Positions 1 to 7,697 of a stretch of DNA of 64,000 nucleotides are shown here, one piece after another (the first letter of the stretch is position 1; every line of letters starts with the position of its first letter). The notes under the pieces were generated by a model that saw only the letters and a list, made by a program, of their open reading frames with translations, did no database searches and was not told the origin of the DNA. The stretch is from positions 62,001 to 126,000 of the forward strand of contig NZ_AZFS01000046.1 in the NCBI RefSeq assembly GCF_001434395.1, in the 5' to 3' direction. Source of the DNA: Levilactobacillus hammesii DSM 16381. Its GTDB lineage: Bacteria > Bacillota > Bacilli > Lactobacillales > Lactobacillaceae. The position numbers and the translations under genes were made by a program.

Positions 1-642
1 GATCTTCAGGATCCACCGGAACTGTTGCCGACGATGATCGAGACCTTGGCGGAGACGGATTATGACGTCATCGGGACGCAACGGTCCGATCGGCAGGGGG
101 AACCGTGGTTACGGTCAAAGCTCTCCTCGGCGTTTTACCACGTGATTAATCACATCTCGCAGGTGCAGATTGTCCCGGGAGCCAGAGACTACCGCTTGAT
201 GCGGCGGTCCGTGGTCGATGCGGTGATCGCGATGCCGGAATACAACCGGTTTTCCAAGGGAATCTTCAGCTGGGTGGGCTTTAAAACCAAGTACCTCACC
301 TTTCGTCATCAAGACCGGGTTGCCGGTCACACCCATTGGTCCTTAAAACAGCTACTTTCCTATTCCTTAGAAGGCATCATGGACTACTCGGAGGTGCCAC
401 TGTCGATCGCGTCTTGGTTGGGTGGTACGGCGTTTGTCGCAGCAATCATCGGGATGATTTGGATTGTGATTCGGGCATTACTCTTTGGCAATCCAACGGC
501 CGGGTGGCCCTCATTGGTGGCCATTATTCTGATGCTGGGTGGCTTACAGCTACTCTGCCTGGGAATCTTGGGGAAATACATTGGCCGGATCTACCTGGAG
601 ACCAAGCATCGGCCGCAATATTTAATTAAAGATAAGAGATAA
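1..642 (+). CDS. Polyprenyl-phosphate glycosyltransferase, GT2 family (CsbB/GtrB-like), 5' end cut off
   Basis: The reading frame is open from base 1 and begins inside the GT2 domain with DLQDPPELLP, the motif that surrounds the catalytic Asp in DPM1/GtrB/CsbB enzymes, so roughly the first 90–100 residues lie outside the window. The C-terminal third has two strong hydrophobic segments (around the WLGGTAFVAAIIGMIWIVI and SLVAIILMLGGLQLLCLGIL stretches), then a short basic tail ending LIKDKR, as in GtrB-type enzymes. The family transfers a sugar from a nucleotide donor to undecaprenyl phosphate on the cytoplasmic face. A PAP2 phosphatase and a YfhO protein follow within 15 bp each, which points to use of the lipid-linked sugar for extracytoplasmic glycosylation, probably of teichoic acid. 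The sugar cannot be told from sequence. Confidence 0.88.
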   Translation, partial: DLQDPPELLPTMIETLAETDYDVIGTQRSDRQGEPWLRSKLSSAFYHVINHISQVQIVPGARDYRLMRRSVVDAVIAMPEYNRFSKGIFSWVGFKTKYLTFRHQDRVAGHTHWSLKQLLSYSLEGIMDYSEVPLSIASWLGGTAFVAAIIGMIWIVIRALLFGNPTAGWPSLVAIILMLGGLQLLCLGILGKYIGRIYLETKHRPQYLIKDKR

Positions 643-655
643 GGGGATTTTGAGA

Positions 656-1300
656 ATGGACACTAGCCAACGGCATCAACAGTTAGCGTTAGGATTTTTA
701 GGACTTTTTGTGGTTTTAGCGATTTTAGTCAAAATACGATTCAGCTCCTTAATGAGCTTAGACCAGCAGTGGTTGGCTGGCTTTCATGCCAGCTCACTGG
801 GGCAGCACGTTCGCGTTTGGGAATGGTTGACCTTATTGGGCAGTCCGCTGGTTACCGGTGGCTTTGCGGTGGTCTTGGCGCTGTTTCTCTGGCGGATTCG
901 ACAGCTGGGGTGGGCGGCAACGGTATTCGCCGCGTTGATCAGTGGGGATGGCCTTCTTTTGGTCATCAAAGCCATCGTTGCACGGACACGGCCAGCACAA
1001 ATGGTCGTGGCCGATACGGGATACAGCTTTCCCAGTGGACACGTCTTTAGCACCGTGTTAGTGGCCTGCATGGTCGCCACACTGCTGCTACGGTTCCTGA
1101 AGGCCAACTGGCTTAGCTGGACCTTATTGGCAGTGATCGGTTTGGTGGTCCTGGGCGTAGTTCTGGCGCGGTTAGGGCTGCGCAACCACTATCCCAGCGA
1201 CGTTGCCGGGAGTCTCTTACTGGCGAGCGGCTGGTGGTTCCAGGTTCTCAGTATCGGCGAACGTTTCCGTGCGCGGCGGACGCTTAGCCTCTCGAAGTGA
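656..1300 (+). CDS. PAP2-family membrane lipid phosphatase
   Basis: A 214-residue integral membrane protein with the three PAP2 motifs: K-x6-RP (KAIVARTRP), PSGH (YSFPSGHVFS) and a third motif R-x-HYPSD (LGLRNHYPSDVAG). These residues form the phosphohistidine active site of phosphatidate and undecaprenyl-pyrophosphate phosphatases. The start is taken as ATG 656, nine bases after AAGGGG; a TTG at 650 is too close to that site. It lies between the lipid-sugar synthase and YfhO, so dephosphorylating or recycling carrier lipid is a natural role, but phosphatidylglycerol-phosphate is an equally possible substrate. A diverged paralog without these motifs lies at 6828–7463. Confidence 0.9.
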   Translation: MDTSQRHQQLALGFLGLFVVLAILVKIRFSSLMSLDQQWLAGFHASSLGQHVRVWEWLTLLGSPLVTGGFAVVLALFLWRIRQLGWAATVFAALISGDGLLLVIKAIVARTRPAQMVVADTGYSFPSGHVFSTVLVACMVATLLLRFLKANWLSWTLLAVIGLVVLGVVLARLGLRNHYPSDVAGSLLLASGWWFQVLSIGERFRARRTLSLSK

Positions 1301-1311
1301 GGGGGACAGTT

Positions 1312-3948
1312 ATGGAAAAAATTTCACGGCAACGACTGTGGCAAAATACGGGGCTTGCGTGGGGGATCGGCTTGATGGTGGTCTCGGCGGTCTTCATGTA
1401 TTGGCACGTGACGCCATTTGGGAACCACAGCTTGATGATGAGTGACATGGGGACCCAGTATATTCCGTTATTAACCGCACTACGTCACGCGCTGCGGTAT
1501 CAGGTCTTTCATTTCTATACGTTCTCTGCGTCCTTAGGGAGCGGTCTGGTGCCCATGGTGGCCTATTATCTGTTGAGTCCCTTTAATCTACTCGTTGTGT
1601 TCTTTGGTGCCTCACAGATTCCAATCGCGGCGAGCGTGATTATCATGGTAAAGATTGCGACGATTGCGGCGACCATGACCTGGTACCTGCAAAAGCATTT
1701 TCACACCACGCGGCGCATGACCGTGGTCTTCGCTCTGGCGTTTAGCTTCTGTGGTTTCGTGGCGGTGAACGACTTTGACTTGATGTGGCTGGATTCGCTC
1801 GTGTTATTGCCCTTGGTAGCGGCTGGCCTAGATAGCCTAGTGACTGATGGCCGACCGGTGCTCTTTTTCGGTAGCTTATTAGCCAGTATTTTGACAAATT
1901 ATTATTTGGGCTACATGACCTGCCTGTTCAGCGTCCTGTATTTTGCCTATGTCTTATACAATTGGTCGGGGCGCACCGGTGGCATTCGGCACTGGGGGAA
2001 TCGCGTCGTGCGGTTTGGCATAACCGGGGTTCTCAGTGGTCTGAGCGCGGCCGTTATTTTGATTCCGACGGGGTTAGGGATGTTACTGACCGCCAAGAGC
2101 ACCACGGACAGCTTGAACTTTCGCTTGGTTCCCGAGTTTGGTGCCGAATTTTTCACGCAGTTTGGGGTAGGCGCCACGAACTATTCGCAGCGCTTAATGC
2201 ACGCGCCCACGGTCTTCGTTACCAGTGCGGTGGCGCTCCTGACCTTGGCTTACTTCGTGCATCCCCAATTTACCCGTCGACAAAAGTGGTCGGCCTTCGC
2301 TTTAATGCTCGCGCTCTTCTTGAGCATGTGGCTACGGCTGTTCAATACGATCTGGCACCTGATGCAGGCACCGGCCGGATTCCCATTCAGAAATGTTTTC
2401 TTCTTTAGTTTCGTCATGGTCATGCTGGGTTTTGCCACCTGGCAGGCCGAACCCCGCAGGCTTGCGCGGCGCTGGCAACTGATACTGCCGAGCTTCCAGG
2501 TCATCACGCTGGTGGGGGGCGCGGCTTCCGTTCATGTCATGCTGAAATTGGTGACGGGGCGGTCCGCTAAATTAACGCGCTATTTCGCCGGAATTCAGCA
2601 GGTTCACTGGCAGAGCGTGTGGCTCTCGGTCGTCTATCTGCTGTTGACCGCCGCCGTGATTTTTGGAACGCAACGGTTGTGGCGGCGCTGGGGCCTCAGC
2701 CTACTGGTGGTCACGGAGGTGGCGGGGAACTTTATTCTCGCCATGGGGACCAGTCAGTTTGGTGATCAGCGGGCCTATGCGCAGGCTTATCAGGCCGAGA
2801 ATCGACAAATGGCGACCGTGAATGATCCCGATGGTCAACTCTACCGGGTGCAAAACGACAATACGCTGATCAATCGTGCCTTTCAGGGAAAGTACAATAA
2901 CTATAATGATAGCCTGGCCTTCAACTTTCACGGTGTGGCGGGTTACAGCTCAACCCTCAATGAGAACACGCGGGCGACGTTGGAACAGCTGGGGTTGTTT
3001 AGCGATAATGTGCGGCGGATTGGCGATGTTGGTCTGACACCACTGACGGAATTACTGTTGGGGGTTAAGGATACGGTCCACTTGACGGCCGGCAGCGGTC
3101 GTACGACGCCATCACCGAGCTATAGCGGGATGGGGTTTGCGGTCTCGTCGGCTCTGAGCACGGTGCAACTGACCAGCGATGCGCTGGAGAACCAAGAGAG
3201 TATCATGCAGGCGCTTCGACCACAGCGCCAGGCCTACTTTGCCCAGACTAAGCAGTTACGGGATCAGGTCAAAGTCGTGCAGACGGTCAAAGGGGTTAAG
3301 ACCAAGTATCATGATCACCACGTCCTGAAGCTGCGGATCACGGCGAATGGCCCCACCTATCTTTGGGCGCCAACCGGGAAGACCAAGTATTCAACGATGG
3401 CGGTTAACGGAACGAGCGTTAAGCCGCTGACAAATGCCAATGGTAAGACGGCTTTGCTGAGGCTGGGTGATTTTCACGCCGGTCAGATCATCACGGTGAC
3501 CTTCGCGGCGAAGTACCCGCTGGCCCTGTACCATACGGAAGTGAAGACCTTGCGGCAGACTCAATTTGATCAGCTGCTCCAAACGGTTCGGCAGCAACAA
3601 TTTAAGGTGCATACGGTGGCGAGCCACTTCAAGACACAATTGCAGGGGCAGGTCACCGGAACGCCGAGTCACCATGAGCTTTACCTGAGTATTCCGTACG
3701 ATACGGGCTGGCAGGCAACGGTTAATGGCAATCGCGTTCAACCGCGAAAATTGTTGAACGGTTTGATGGGGGTTCCTTTACAAAATGGTAAGAACCACGT
3801 GACCTTAATCTATCACGTTCCCGGTGGTCGGCTAGGTGCCGTGGTGTCCCTGGTGAGTCTGGTTAGCTTTGGGGGACTGGCTTACTGGTGGCGTGCGGGC
3901 GAGGCCGGAAAACGGCGGCGGTCCCATGCACCGAAGGAGAAGGCTTGA
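1312..3948 (+). CDS. yfhO: YfhO-family multispanning membrane protein (extracytoplasmic glycosyltransferase)
   Basis: An 878-residue polytopic protein with about a dozen hydrophobic segments in the first 480 residues, a large extracytoplasmic part, and one final membrane segment followed by a basic tail (RAGEAGKRRRS). The length and plan match the YfhO family (about 860 residues in Bacillus subtilis). The acidic loop after the first membrane helix (MMSDMGTQYIPLL) resembles the catalytic loop of GT-C enzymes. In B. subtilis and Listeria, YfhO-type proteins take the sugar from a CsbB-type carrier lipid and attach it to lipoteichoic acid. ATG 1312 is chosen because GAGGGGG ends seven bases before it; a GTG at 1297 overlaps the previous gene and lacks a site. 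The csbB-like gene, the PAP2 gene and this gene form one tight operon. Confidence 0.87.
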   Translation: MEKISRQRLWQNTGLAWGIGLMVVSAVFMYWHVTPFGNHSLMMSDMGTQYIPLLTALRHALRYQVFHFYTFSASLGSGLVPMVAYYLLSPFNLLVVFFGASQIPIAASVIIMVKIATIAATMTWYLQKHFHTTRRMTVVFALAFSFCGFVAVNDFDLMWLDSLVLLPLVAAGLDSLVTDGRPVLFFGSLLASILTNYYLGYMTCLFSVLYFAYVLYNWSGRTGGIRHWGNRVVRFGITGVLSGLSAAVILIPTGLGMLLTAKSTTDSLNFRLVPEFGAEFFTQFGVGATNYSQRLMHAPTVFVTSAVALLTLAYFVHPQFTRRQKWSAFALMLALFLSMWLRLFNTIWHLMQAPAGFPFRNVFFFSFVMVMLGFATWQAEPRRLARRWQLILPSFQVITLVGGAASVHVMLKLVTGRSAKLTRYFAGIQQVHWQSVWLSVVYLLLTAAVIFGTQRLWRRWGLSLLVVTEVAGNFILAMGTSQFGDQRAYAQAYQAENRQMATVNDPDGQLYRVQNDNTLINRAFQGKYNNYNDSLAFNFHGVAGYSSTLNENTRATLEQLGLFSDNVRRIGDVGLTPLTELLLGVKDTVHLTAGSGRTTPSPSYSGMGFAVSSALSTVQLTSDALENQESIMQALRPQRQAYFAQTKQLRDQVKVVQTVKGVKTKYHDHHVLKLRITANGPTYLWAPTGKTKYSTMAVNGTSVKPLTNANGKTALLRLGDFHAGQIITVTFAAKYPLALYHTEVKTLRQTQFDQLLQTVRQQQFKVHTVASHFKTQLQGQVTGTPSHHELYLSIPYDTGWQATVNGNRVQPRKLLNGLMGVPLQNGKNHVTLIYHVPGGRLGAVVSLVSLVSFGGLAYWWRAGEAGKRRRSHAPKEKA

Positions 3949-3971
3949 TCACAGCCGGCGTCAACAATGCT

Positions 3972-4470
3972 CTGCGGCTGCCGGAGATTTCGGCTGCTAT
4001 GGTCCCTTTGCCTTACCGGTCGACAGATATGGACTGAAAACGTTGCGAGCACAACTTGAAGCCTCGAAAACCACGAGTCTACAAGCTTGGTTTTCTACTA
4101 AGCCAGCAAGCAGTTCGTTTACTGACTAAGTAGACCGATGTGCCTGAGCCCGTACCTGCTGACCTCTCGGCTTACACGGTGTTCTTTTAACTGACTGGAG
4201 ATAATGATTGTCACAGTCGTTATCAATCGGAAGGGAATGCTAATTAAACATGATTGCCAAGTGTTTTTGTGGTAAAACACAATCAGAGCCGGAGGAGGCC
4301 GGGGATGGCCCCATCCGTGATTGTGGTGTTAATGGCGATTTTTTCCAGCCAGCTTACAGCACGGGCGACTTTGGAGACACGTGTTCTTCGTGGCTCCAAA
4401 TCGAGCGAGAAGACTGGTGTTCTTCCAGTCTGAAGCGTCCCCACAGCAGGTGGAATCCCCGGCAGCCGTA
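3972..4470 (+). repeat. Structured intergenic repeat, full-length copy A (MITE-like)
   Basis: The ends are inverted repeats of about 30 bp: CGGCTGCCGGAGATTTC at 3975 on the left and the complement of GGAATCCCCGGCAGCCG at 4452–4468 on the right. Inside lies a nested module (4018–4164) with its own inverted ends, then three hairpins: about 4326–4362, GGAGACACG/CGTGGCTCC at 4373–4397 with loop TGTTCTT, and AGACTGG/CCAGTCT at 4411–4431 with the same loop. Homologous copies are at 33480–33951 (opposite strand), 39726–40060 (internal deletion) and 46085–46178 (right end only). No transposase is present. The exact ends are uncertain by several bases and I found no clear target duplication. Confidence 0.8.
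4018..4164 (+). repeat. Nested ~147-bp module with terminal inverted repeats inside repeat copy A
   Basis: The left end GGTCGACAGATATGGACTG (4018–4036) is matched by an imperfect inverted copy at 4146–4164 (GAGCCCGTACCTGCTGACC). The same module, in the opposite orientation, is at 33754–33898, sharing the interior words CACAACTTGAAGCCTCGAAA and ACCACGAGTCTACAAGCTTG. Repeat copy B at 39.7 kb has only the left end joined directly to the sequence that follows the module in copy A. This suggests either an element inserted into the larger repeat or deletion of a hairpin-prone segment from copy B. Confidence 0.72.
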
Positions 4471-4523
4471 GTGCGTCCAAGTTAGACTAATTTGCCTACA
4501 ATTTAAAAGCACTGAACAGAGAA

Positions 4524-4548
4524 GTCGCTCGAACTGAGCGGCTTTTTT
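4524..4548 (+). terminator. Rho-independent terminator
   Basis: Stem GTCGCTC/GAGCGGC (one G·T pair) with loop GAACT, followed directly by six T. It closes the envelope operon and repeat region upstream of the two-component genes. Confidence 0.8.
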
Positions 4549-4561
4549 GCGCGCAATTATT

Positions 4562-4628
4562 TTGCGGAAAGCTGAAGATTTGCTCAGGGGGATAGGCAAT
4601 GGGGATGCACTTGCGGTAAGCTGAAGAT
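4562..4628 (+). promoter_or_regulatory. Direct repeat upstream of the response-regulator gene, candidate operator
   Basis: TTGCGG(A/T)AAGCTGAAGAT occurs at 4562–4579 and again at 4611–4628, 17 of 18 bases identical and 49 bp apart, just upstream of the response-regulator start. OmpR-family regulators bind direct repeats, so autoregulation is plausible. The spacing is larger than the usual 10–11 bp between half-sites and I see no strong core promoter, so the role is inferred. Confidence 0.4.
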
Positions 4629-4656
4629 AAAGCCAGTTGCAGTCGAGGGAGGTTTC

Positions 4657-5355
4657 ATGATGAGTGGGATGATTTTAGTCGTGGAAGACGATGCCGCGTT
4701 GTTGGCGTCGGTCACCATGGAGTTGCAATTTGAAGGGTACACGGTGCTCAACGCCAAGGATGGGCGCGCCGCGTTAGAAATTTACGAAAATAATCGGGGG
4801 CAGTTGGACCTGATTATTTTGGATTGGATGTTACCAGAGCTGGATGGCTTGGGGGTTCTACGGCGGATTCGCCGGAGCGACGATCTGCCCGTTATCATGA
4901 TGACGGCCCGTGATTATGTGAGTGATAAAGTGACCGGACTGGATACGGGAGCCGATGACTACATCACCAAGCCATTCGATCTGGAGGAGTTGTTGGCACG
5001 GATTCGCGTGGTCCTCCGCCACCGGCAACAGCGGAAACCAGCGACCGAGCAGTTGCAGGTCGGCCACTTGATGGTCGATACGCACAGCCGCCAGGTTAGA
5101 AATGACGGTGACCTAATCCAGTTGACCCAGCGGGAATATGAGCTCCTACTGTGCCTCATGAAGAATGCGGGGCAGACCTTGTCACGAGACGAGTTGCTGG
5201 ATCAGGTCTGGGGCGTGGACTTTGAGGGACAACCCAATATTGTCGACGTTTATATTCGCTATTTGCGCCATAAGCTTGAGGCAGCTCACGTGGCCGATCT
5301 CATTCACACGGTGCGTGGGGTGGGCTACGTACTCTCCGCGGAATATGTGGGGTGA
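4657..5355 (+). CDS. OmpR/PhoB-family response regulator
   Basis: A 232-residue two-domain protein. The N-terminal receiver domain has the acidic pair in VVEDDAAL, the phosphoacceptor Asp in LIILDWMLPELDG, the conserved Thr in IMMTARD and the Lys in DYITKPFDLEELLARI. The C-terminal winged-helix domain (from about residue 130) ends with the family signature YIRYLRHKLE followed by TVRGVGYVL. ATG 4657 is four bases, and the in-frame ATG 4660 seven bases, after GGGAGG, so the true start may be one codon later. The kinase gene begins 4 bp after its stop. Nearby envelope genes (YfhO group upstream, PAP2-like and mprF downstream) suggest a cell-envelope stimulus, which is inference. Confidence 0.93.
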   Translation: MMSGMILVVEDDAALLASVTMELQFEGYTVLNAKDGRAALEIYENNRGQLDLIILDWMLPELDGLGVLRRIRRSDDLPVIMMTARDYVSDKVTGLDTGADDYITKPFDLEELLARIRVVLRHRQQRKPATEQLQVGHLMVDTHSRQVRNDGDLIQLTQREYELLLCLMKNAGQTLSRDELLDQVWGVDFEGQPNIVDVYIRYLRHKLEAAHVADLIHTVRGVGYVLSAEYVG

Positions 5356-5359
5356 GACC

Positions 5360-6733
5360 ATGACTAAGCCACAGACCACCGCACATGAGATTCGCAAACG
5401 ATTCATCGGCATGCTGGTTCTGGCCACGCTGATAATGGGCACGGCCATCATTACTGTGGTCGGGTATCGGCAGGTCCGTCAGACGCAGCAAACAGCGACG
5501 CGGCTGATGCGAGGACTGAAGCATTCGGTAATTGACGATCAGCCGGATTGGCATTGGTGGCGGCGTTATAGCGCCATTAACACCATTGATACCTATGTGC
5601 GGGTGACCAATCAGGAAAAGCAGCCGGTCAAACGCTACTATTCACCGTTTACCCGGTACTTTTTGACGTTAGACCATCATCGTATCCCCGGGACGCAGGC
5701 GGTCACCTATACGCCAGAATTTGGGTTTACCTATTATCGCCAGAGTAATTATCACGGCAATCGATTGGAAATTTGGCTCAACCTAACGCCCATTCTCGAC
5801 ACCCTGGCCTCGGTGATTGTGGTGGTGCTACTGGTGATGACGGCCACCATTGTCTTGGGGAGTGCCTACGTGCGGGTCATGGCGCGCAAGATTACCCAGC
5901 CACTGGCCAGCCTAAATGTGGCGGCACAGGTGCAGACCCGGCAGCATGAGAAAAAGATGGCGCTGCCGGTGCCGGCACAACCCGTGGAGGTCCAGGAGCT
6001 CGCGACCAGCTTTAATGAGCTTCTACAAACCGTGAACGACCACGCCGTTCAGGAGCGACAGTTCACGTCCAATGCGGCTCACGAGCTGCGGACCCCAATT
6101 GCGGCCATTCTGACCCACGTGCAGTTGCTGAAACGGCGTGCGGCAGAGCACCCAGAGATTGTGTCACAGTCAATCGACTACATTGGCGAGGAATCGGTAC
6201 GGATGAAGAAGTTGGTTGATAGCCTGCTAACCCTGTCGCGGGCCGATCGGGCCGTCTTAAAGTTGGAGCCGACCGACCTGGTGGCTGCGGCCCAAGCGGT
6301 GGTTACTAGAGAGGCGGCGCTGATTAAACAGCCTCTGACACTTCACGGTGATCCCACGGTTCTGGCGCTCGGTGATATCGAAAGTATTGAACAGATTTTG
6401 ACGGCCTTAATCGACAACGCCGCCAAGTATTCGTCGGCGACGGCCCCCATCACCGTTGACGTTCGGTCGACTCCCGCGGGGCAACGGATTACCGTTCGGG
6501 ACCAAGGGCTGGGGATTAGTGACGACCAGAAAGCTCATGTCTTTGAGCGGTTTTACCGGGTGGATACTGCCCGGACGCCCGAAATCGCCGGAACGGGATT
6601 GGGCCTGGCCATCGTTGCCCAACTCGTGAACTTGAATCGCGGCACCATCAGCATCAAGGACAATCAGCCACGCGGGAGTCAGTTCGTCCTGACCCTGCCA
6701 CGAGTGCCACAGTCTGAGAAAATCTCAGAATAA
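5360..6733 (+). CDS. Membrane sensor histidine kinase, partner of the preceding OmpR regulator
   Basis: A 457-residue kinase. A first membrane helix (around residues 15–35) and a second (around 150–175) flank a ~110-residue extracytoplasmic sensor region of no recognised family. A HAMP-like linker follows, then the dimerisation/phosphoacceptor motif NAAHELRTPIAAI, the N box LIDNAAKYS, DQGLGIS, FERFYR and GTGLGLAIV. ATG 5360 is chosen because GGGGTGAG precedes it and it sits just after the regulator stop; the frame is open further upstream but there it overlaps the regulator gene. The last codons form an inverted repeat, TCTGAG/CTCAGA (6713–6729). Confidence 0.92.
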   Translation: MTKPQTTAHEIRKRFIGMLVLATLIMGTAIITVVGYRQVRQTQQTATRLMRGLKHSVIDDQPDWHWWRRYSAINTIDTYVRVTNQEKQPVKRYYSPFTRYFLTLDHHRIPGTQAVTYTPEFGFTYYRQSNYHGNRLEIWLNLTPILDTLASVIVVVLLVMTATIVLGSAYVRVMARKITQPLASLNVAAQVQTRQHEKKMALPVPAQPVEVQELATSFNELLQTVNDHAVQERQFTSNAAHELRTPIAAILTHVQLLKRRAAEHPEIVSQSIDYIGEESVRMKKLVDSLLTLSRADRAVLKLEPTDLVAAAQAVVTREAALIKQPLTLHGDPTVLALGDIESIEQILTALIDNAAKYSSATAPITVDVRSTPAGQRITVRDQGLGISDDQKAHVFERFYRVDTARTPEIAGTGLGLAIVAQLVNLNRGTISIKDNQPRGSQFVLTLPRVPQSEKISE

Positions 6734-6762
6734 ACTCTTTTTAGTGCTGTTTTTCTGAGAAT

Positions 6763-6815
6763 AACGTTCGACTATGATTAAGACATTCAGTTGCCAGTAG
6801 TCGAACGTTTTTTGA
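6763..6815 (+). terminator. Long hairpin with T run, terminator or attenuator before the PAP2-like gene
   Basis: AACGTTCGACTA at 6763–6774 pairs perfectly with TAGTCGAACGTT at 6798–6809, followed by more T. The T run ends only a few bases before the ribosome site GAGGAGG of the next gene, so this is either the stop for the two-component operon or an attenuator for 6828–7463. Confidence 0.7.
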
Positions 6816-6827
6816 GGAGGCGTCACG

Positions 6828-7463
6828 ATGACGGAACGGCAGTACCAGCAGCAAATTGTCTGGGGGAGTTGGGGATTGTTTGCCATTCTCACGATTCTCG
6901 TCAAATATCACTTTGCGGCGTTGACCCGCTTGGATCGGTTGATGCGGGATTGGTTGACGGCTCACATGGTGGGCAGTCAGTGGGAATGGGATACCCTGAA
7001 CCAAGGCTTGTATGGGCTATTACCAGTTGCAATGGGGGGACTGGTGATCTATTGGTGGCAGCAAGACCACCAATGGGCCATGTACGGGTTGATCGGTTTG
7101 GTACTCGCGACCCCGTTGCAATTGGGCGTGAAGTTCCTGGTTGCGCAGGTTCCGCCGACAGCTGAAAGTGTGATTTGGGGAAATGAGAATCCGGTGGTTA
7201 GTACGCTTTTCTTCTACTGGACCTGGCTGGCCTGCTTGATGGTCGCCGATGTCTGGCGGAGAAAGACGAAACATCAACAAGGAATAGTTATTGGCATCAT
7301 CAGTCTGACGAGTTTACTAATCGTGATTGCGCAAGTTTTGGGGAACACGGCATCACTCAGTGCTATCGCGAGAAGCTTCTTTTTAAGTGGTGGCTGTTGG
7401 TTAGAATCATTGGTGATTTTTGAGACGTTTTGCGGGGGCAAGACGGCCGAATTAAAGGGGTAG
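6828..7463 (+). CDS. PAP2-like membrane protein lacking the catalytic motifs
   Basis: A 211-residue membrane protein whose N-terminus aligns with the active PAP2 protein at 656–1300 (WGLFAILTILVKYHFAALTRLD against LGLFVVLAILVKIRFSSLMSLD in spirit, same spacing, same number of helices). At the three active-site positions it has KFLVAQVPP instead of K-x6-RP, NPVVST where PSGH belongs, and LGNTASLSA instead of R-x5-H. It therefore cannot use the PAP2 mechanism. ATG 6828 follows GAGGAGG. Its position between a two-component system and mprF suggests a binding, sensing or accessory role in the envelope-stress group. That role is inference; the loss of the motifs is seen directly. Confidence 0.72.
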   Translation: MTERQYQQQIVWGSWGLFAILTILVKYHFAALTRLDRLMRDWLTAHMVGSQWEWDTLNQGLYGLLPVAMGGLVIYWWQQDHQWAMYGLIGLVLATPLQLGVKFLVAQVPPTAESVIWGNENPVVSTLFFYWTWLACLMVADVWRRKTKHQQGIVIGIISLTSLLIVIAQVLGNTASLSAIARSFFLSGGCWLESLVIFETFCGGKTAELKG

Positions 7464-7477
7464 ATGAGCACCGTCAA

Positions 7478-7498
7478 AGATGGTGATGAACACCATCT
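7478..7498 (+). other. Perfect hairpin after the PAP2-like gene
   Basis: AGATGGTG and CACCATCT pair perfectly around the loop ATGAA, 15 bp after the stop codon. No T run follows, so it may stabilise the 3' end of the message rather than terminate it. Confidence 0.5.
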
Positions 7499-7540
7499 AG
7501 GAACAATGGTCAACGGAGTAAGAGAATCCAGTAGAATAGA

Positions 7541-7569
7541 GCGTGAGTGTTCTAGGGGAACACTCACGC
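7541..7569. repeat. Perfect 12-bp inverted repeat upstream of the terminator
   Basis: GCGTGAGTGTTC at 7541–7552 pairs with GAACACTCACGC at 7558–7569. A TAGAAT hexamer just upstream (7533–7538) could be a −10 box, in which case this stem would lie at the very 5' end of a short transcript ending at 7602. It could also be a protein-binding palindrome. Confidence 0.5.
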
Positions 7570-7572
7570 GTC

Positions 7573-7602
7573 AGGCCGTGCGTGGGGACGCCGGCCTTTT
7601 TT
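7573..7602 (+). terminator. Rho-independent terminator
   Basis: AGGCCG…CGGCCT stem followed by six T, located 95 bp before mprF. It separates mprF from the upstream genes. Confidence 0.8.
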
Positions 7603-7645
7603 GGTAAGTCAGTTGACCTAACGACCGACTGGCCCTTTGCCTTGA

Positions 7646-7674
7646 TTGTGTTTCAGCCTGGCCATTGCGATAAT
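7646..7674 (+). promoter_or_regulatory. Likely mprF promoter
   Basis: TTGTGT at 7646–7651, a 17-bp spacer and GATAAT at 7669–7674. Transcription would start near 7680, giving a very short leader before GGGGGG and the ATG at 7698. Confidence 0.55.
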
Positions 7675-7697
7675 AGAGAACTACGGGGGGATTGCTT

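Larger units (their letters stand above)
3949..4523. other. Long gene-free interval after yfhO filled mostly by a structured repeat
   Basis: No open frame here has a ribosome site and family resemblance; the small frames that exist are accounted for by the repeat at 3972–4470. No clear terminator directly follows yfhO. The hairpins of the repeat and the terminator at 4524–4548 are the only visible transcription stops before the two-component operon. Confidence 0.6.

Noticed and set aside
4470-4548. T-box leader
   Set aside because: A terminator follows AAAGCACTGAACAGAG, which vaguely recalls a T-box, but the T-box core (AGGGUGGNACCGCG) is absent and the downstream gene is a response regulator.
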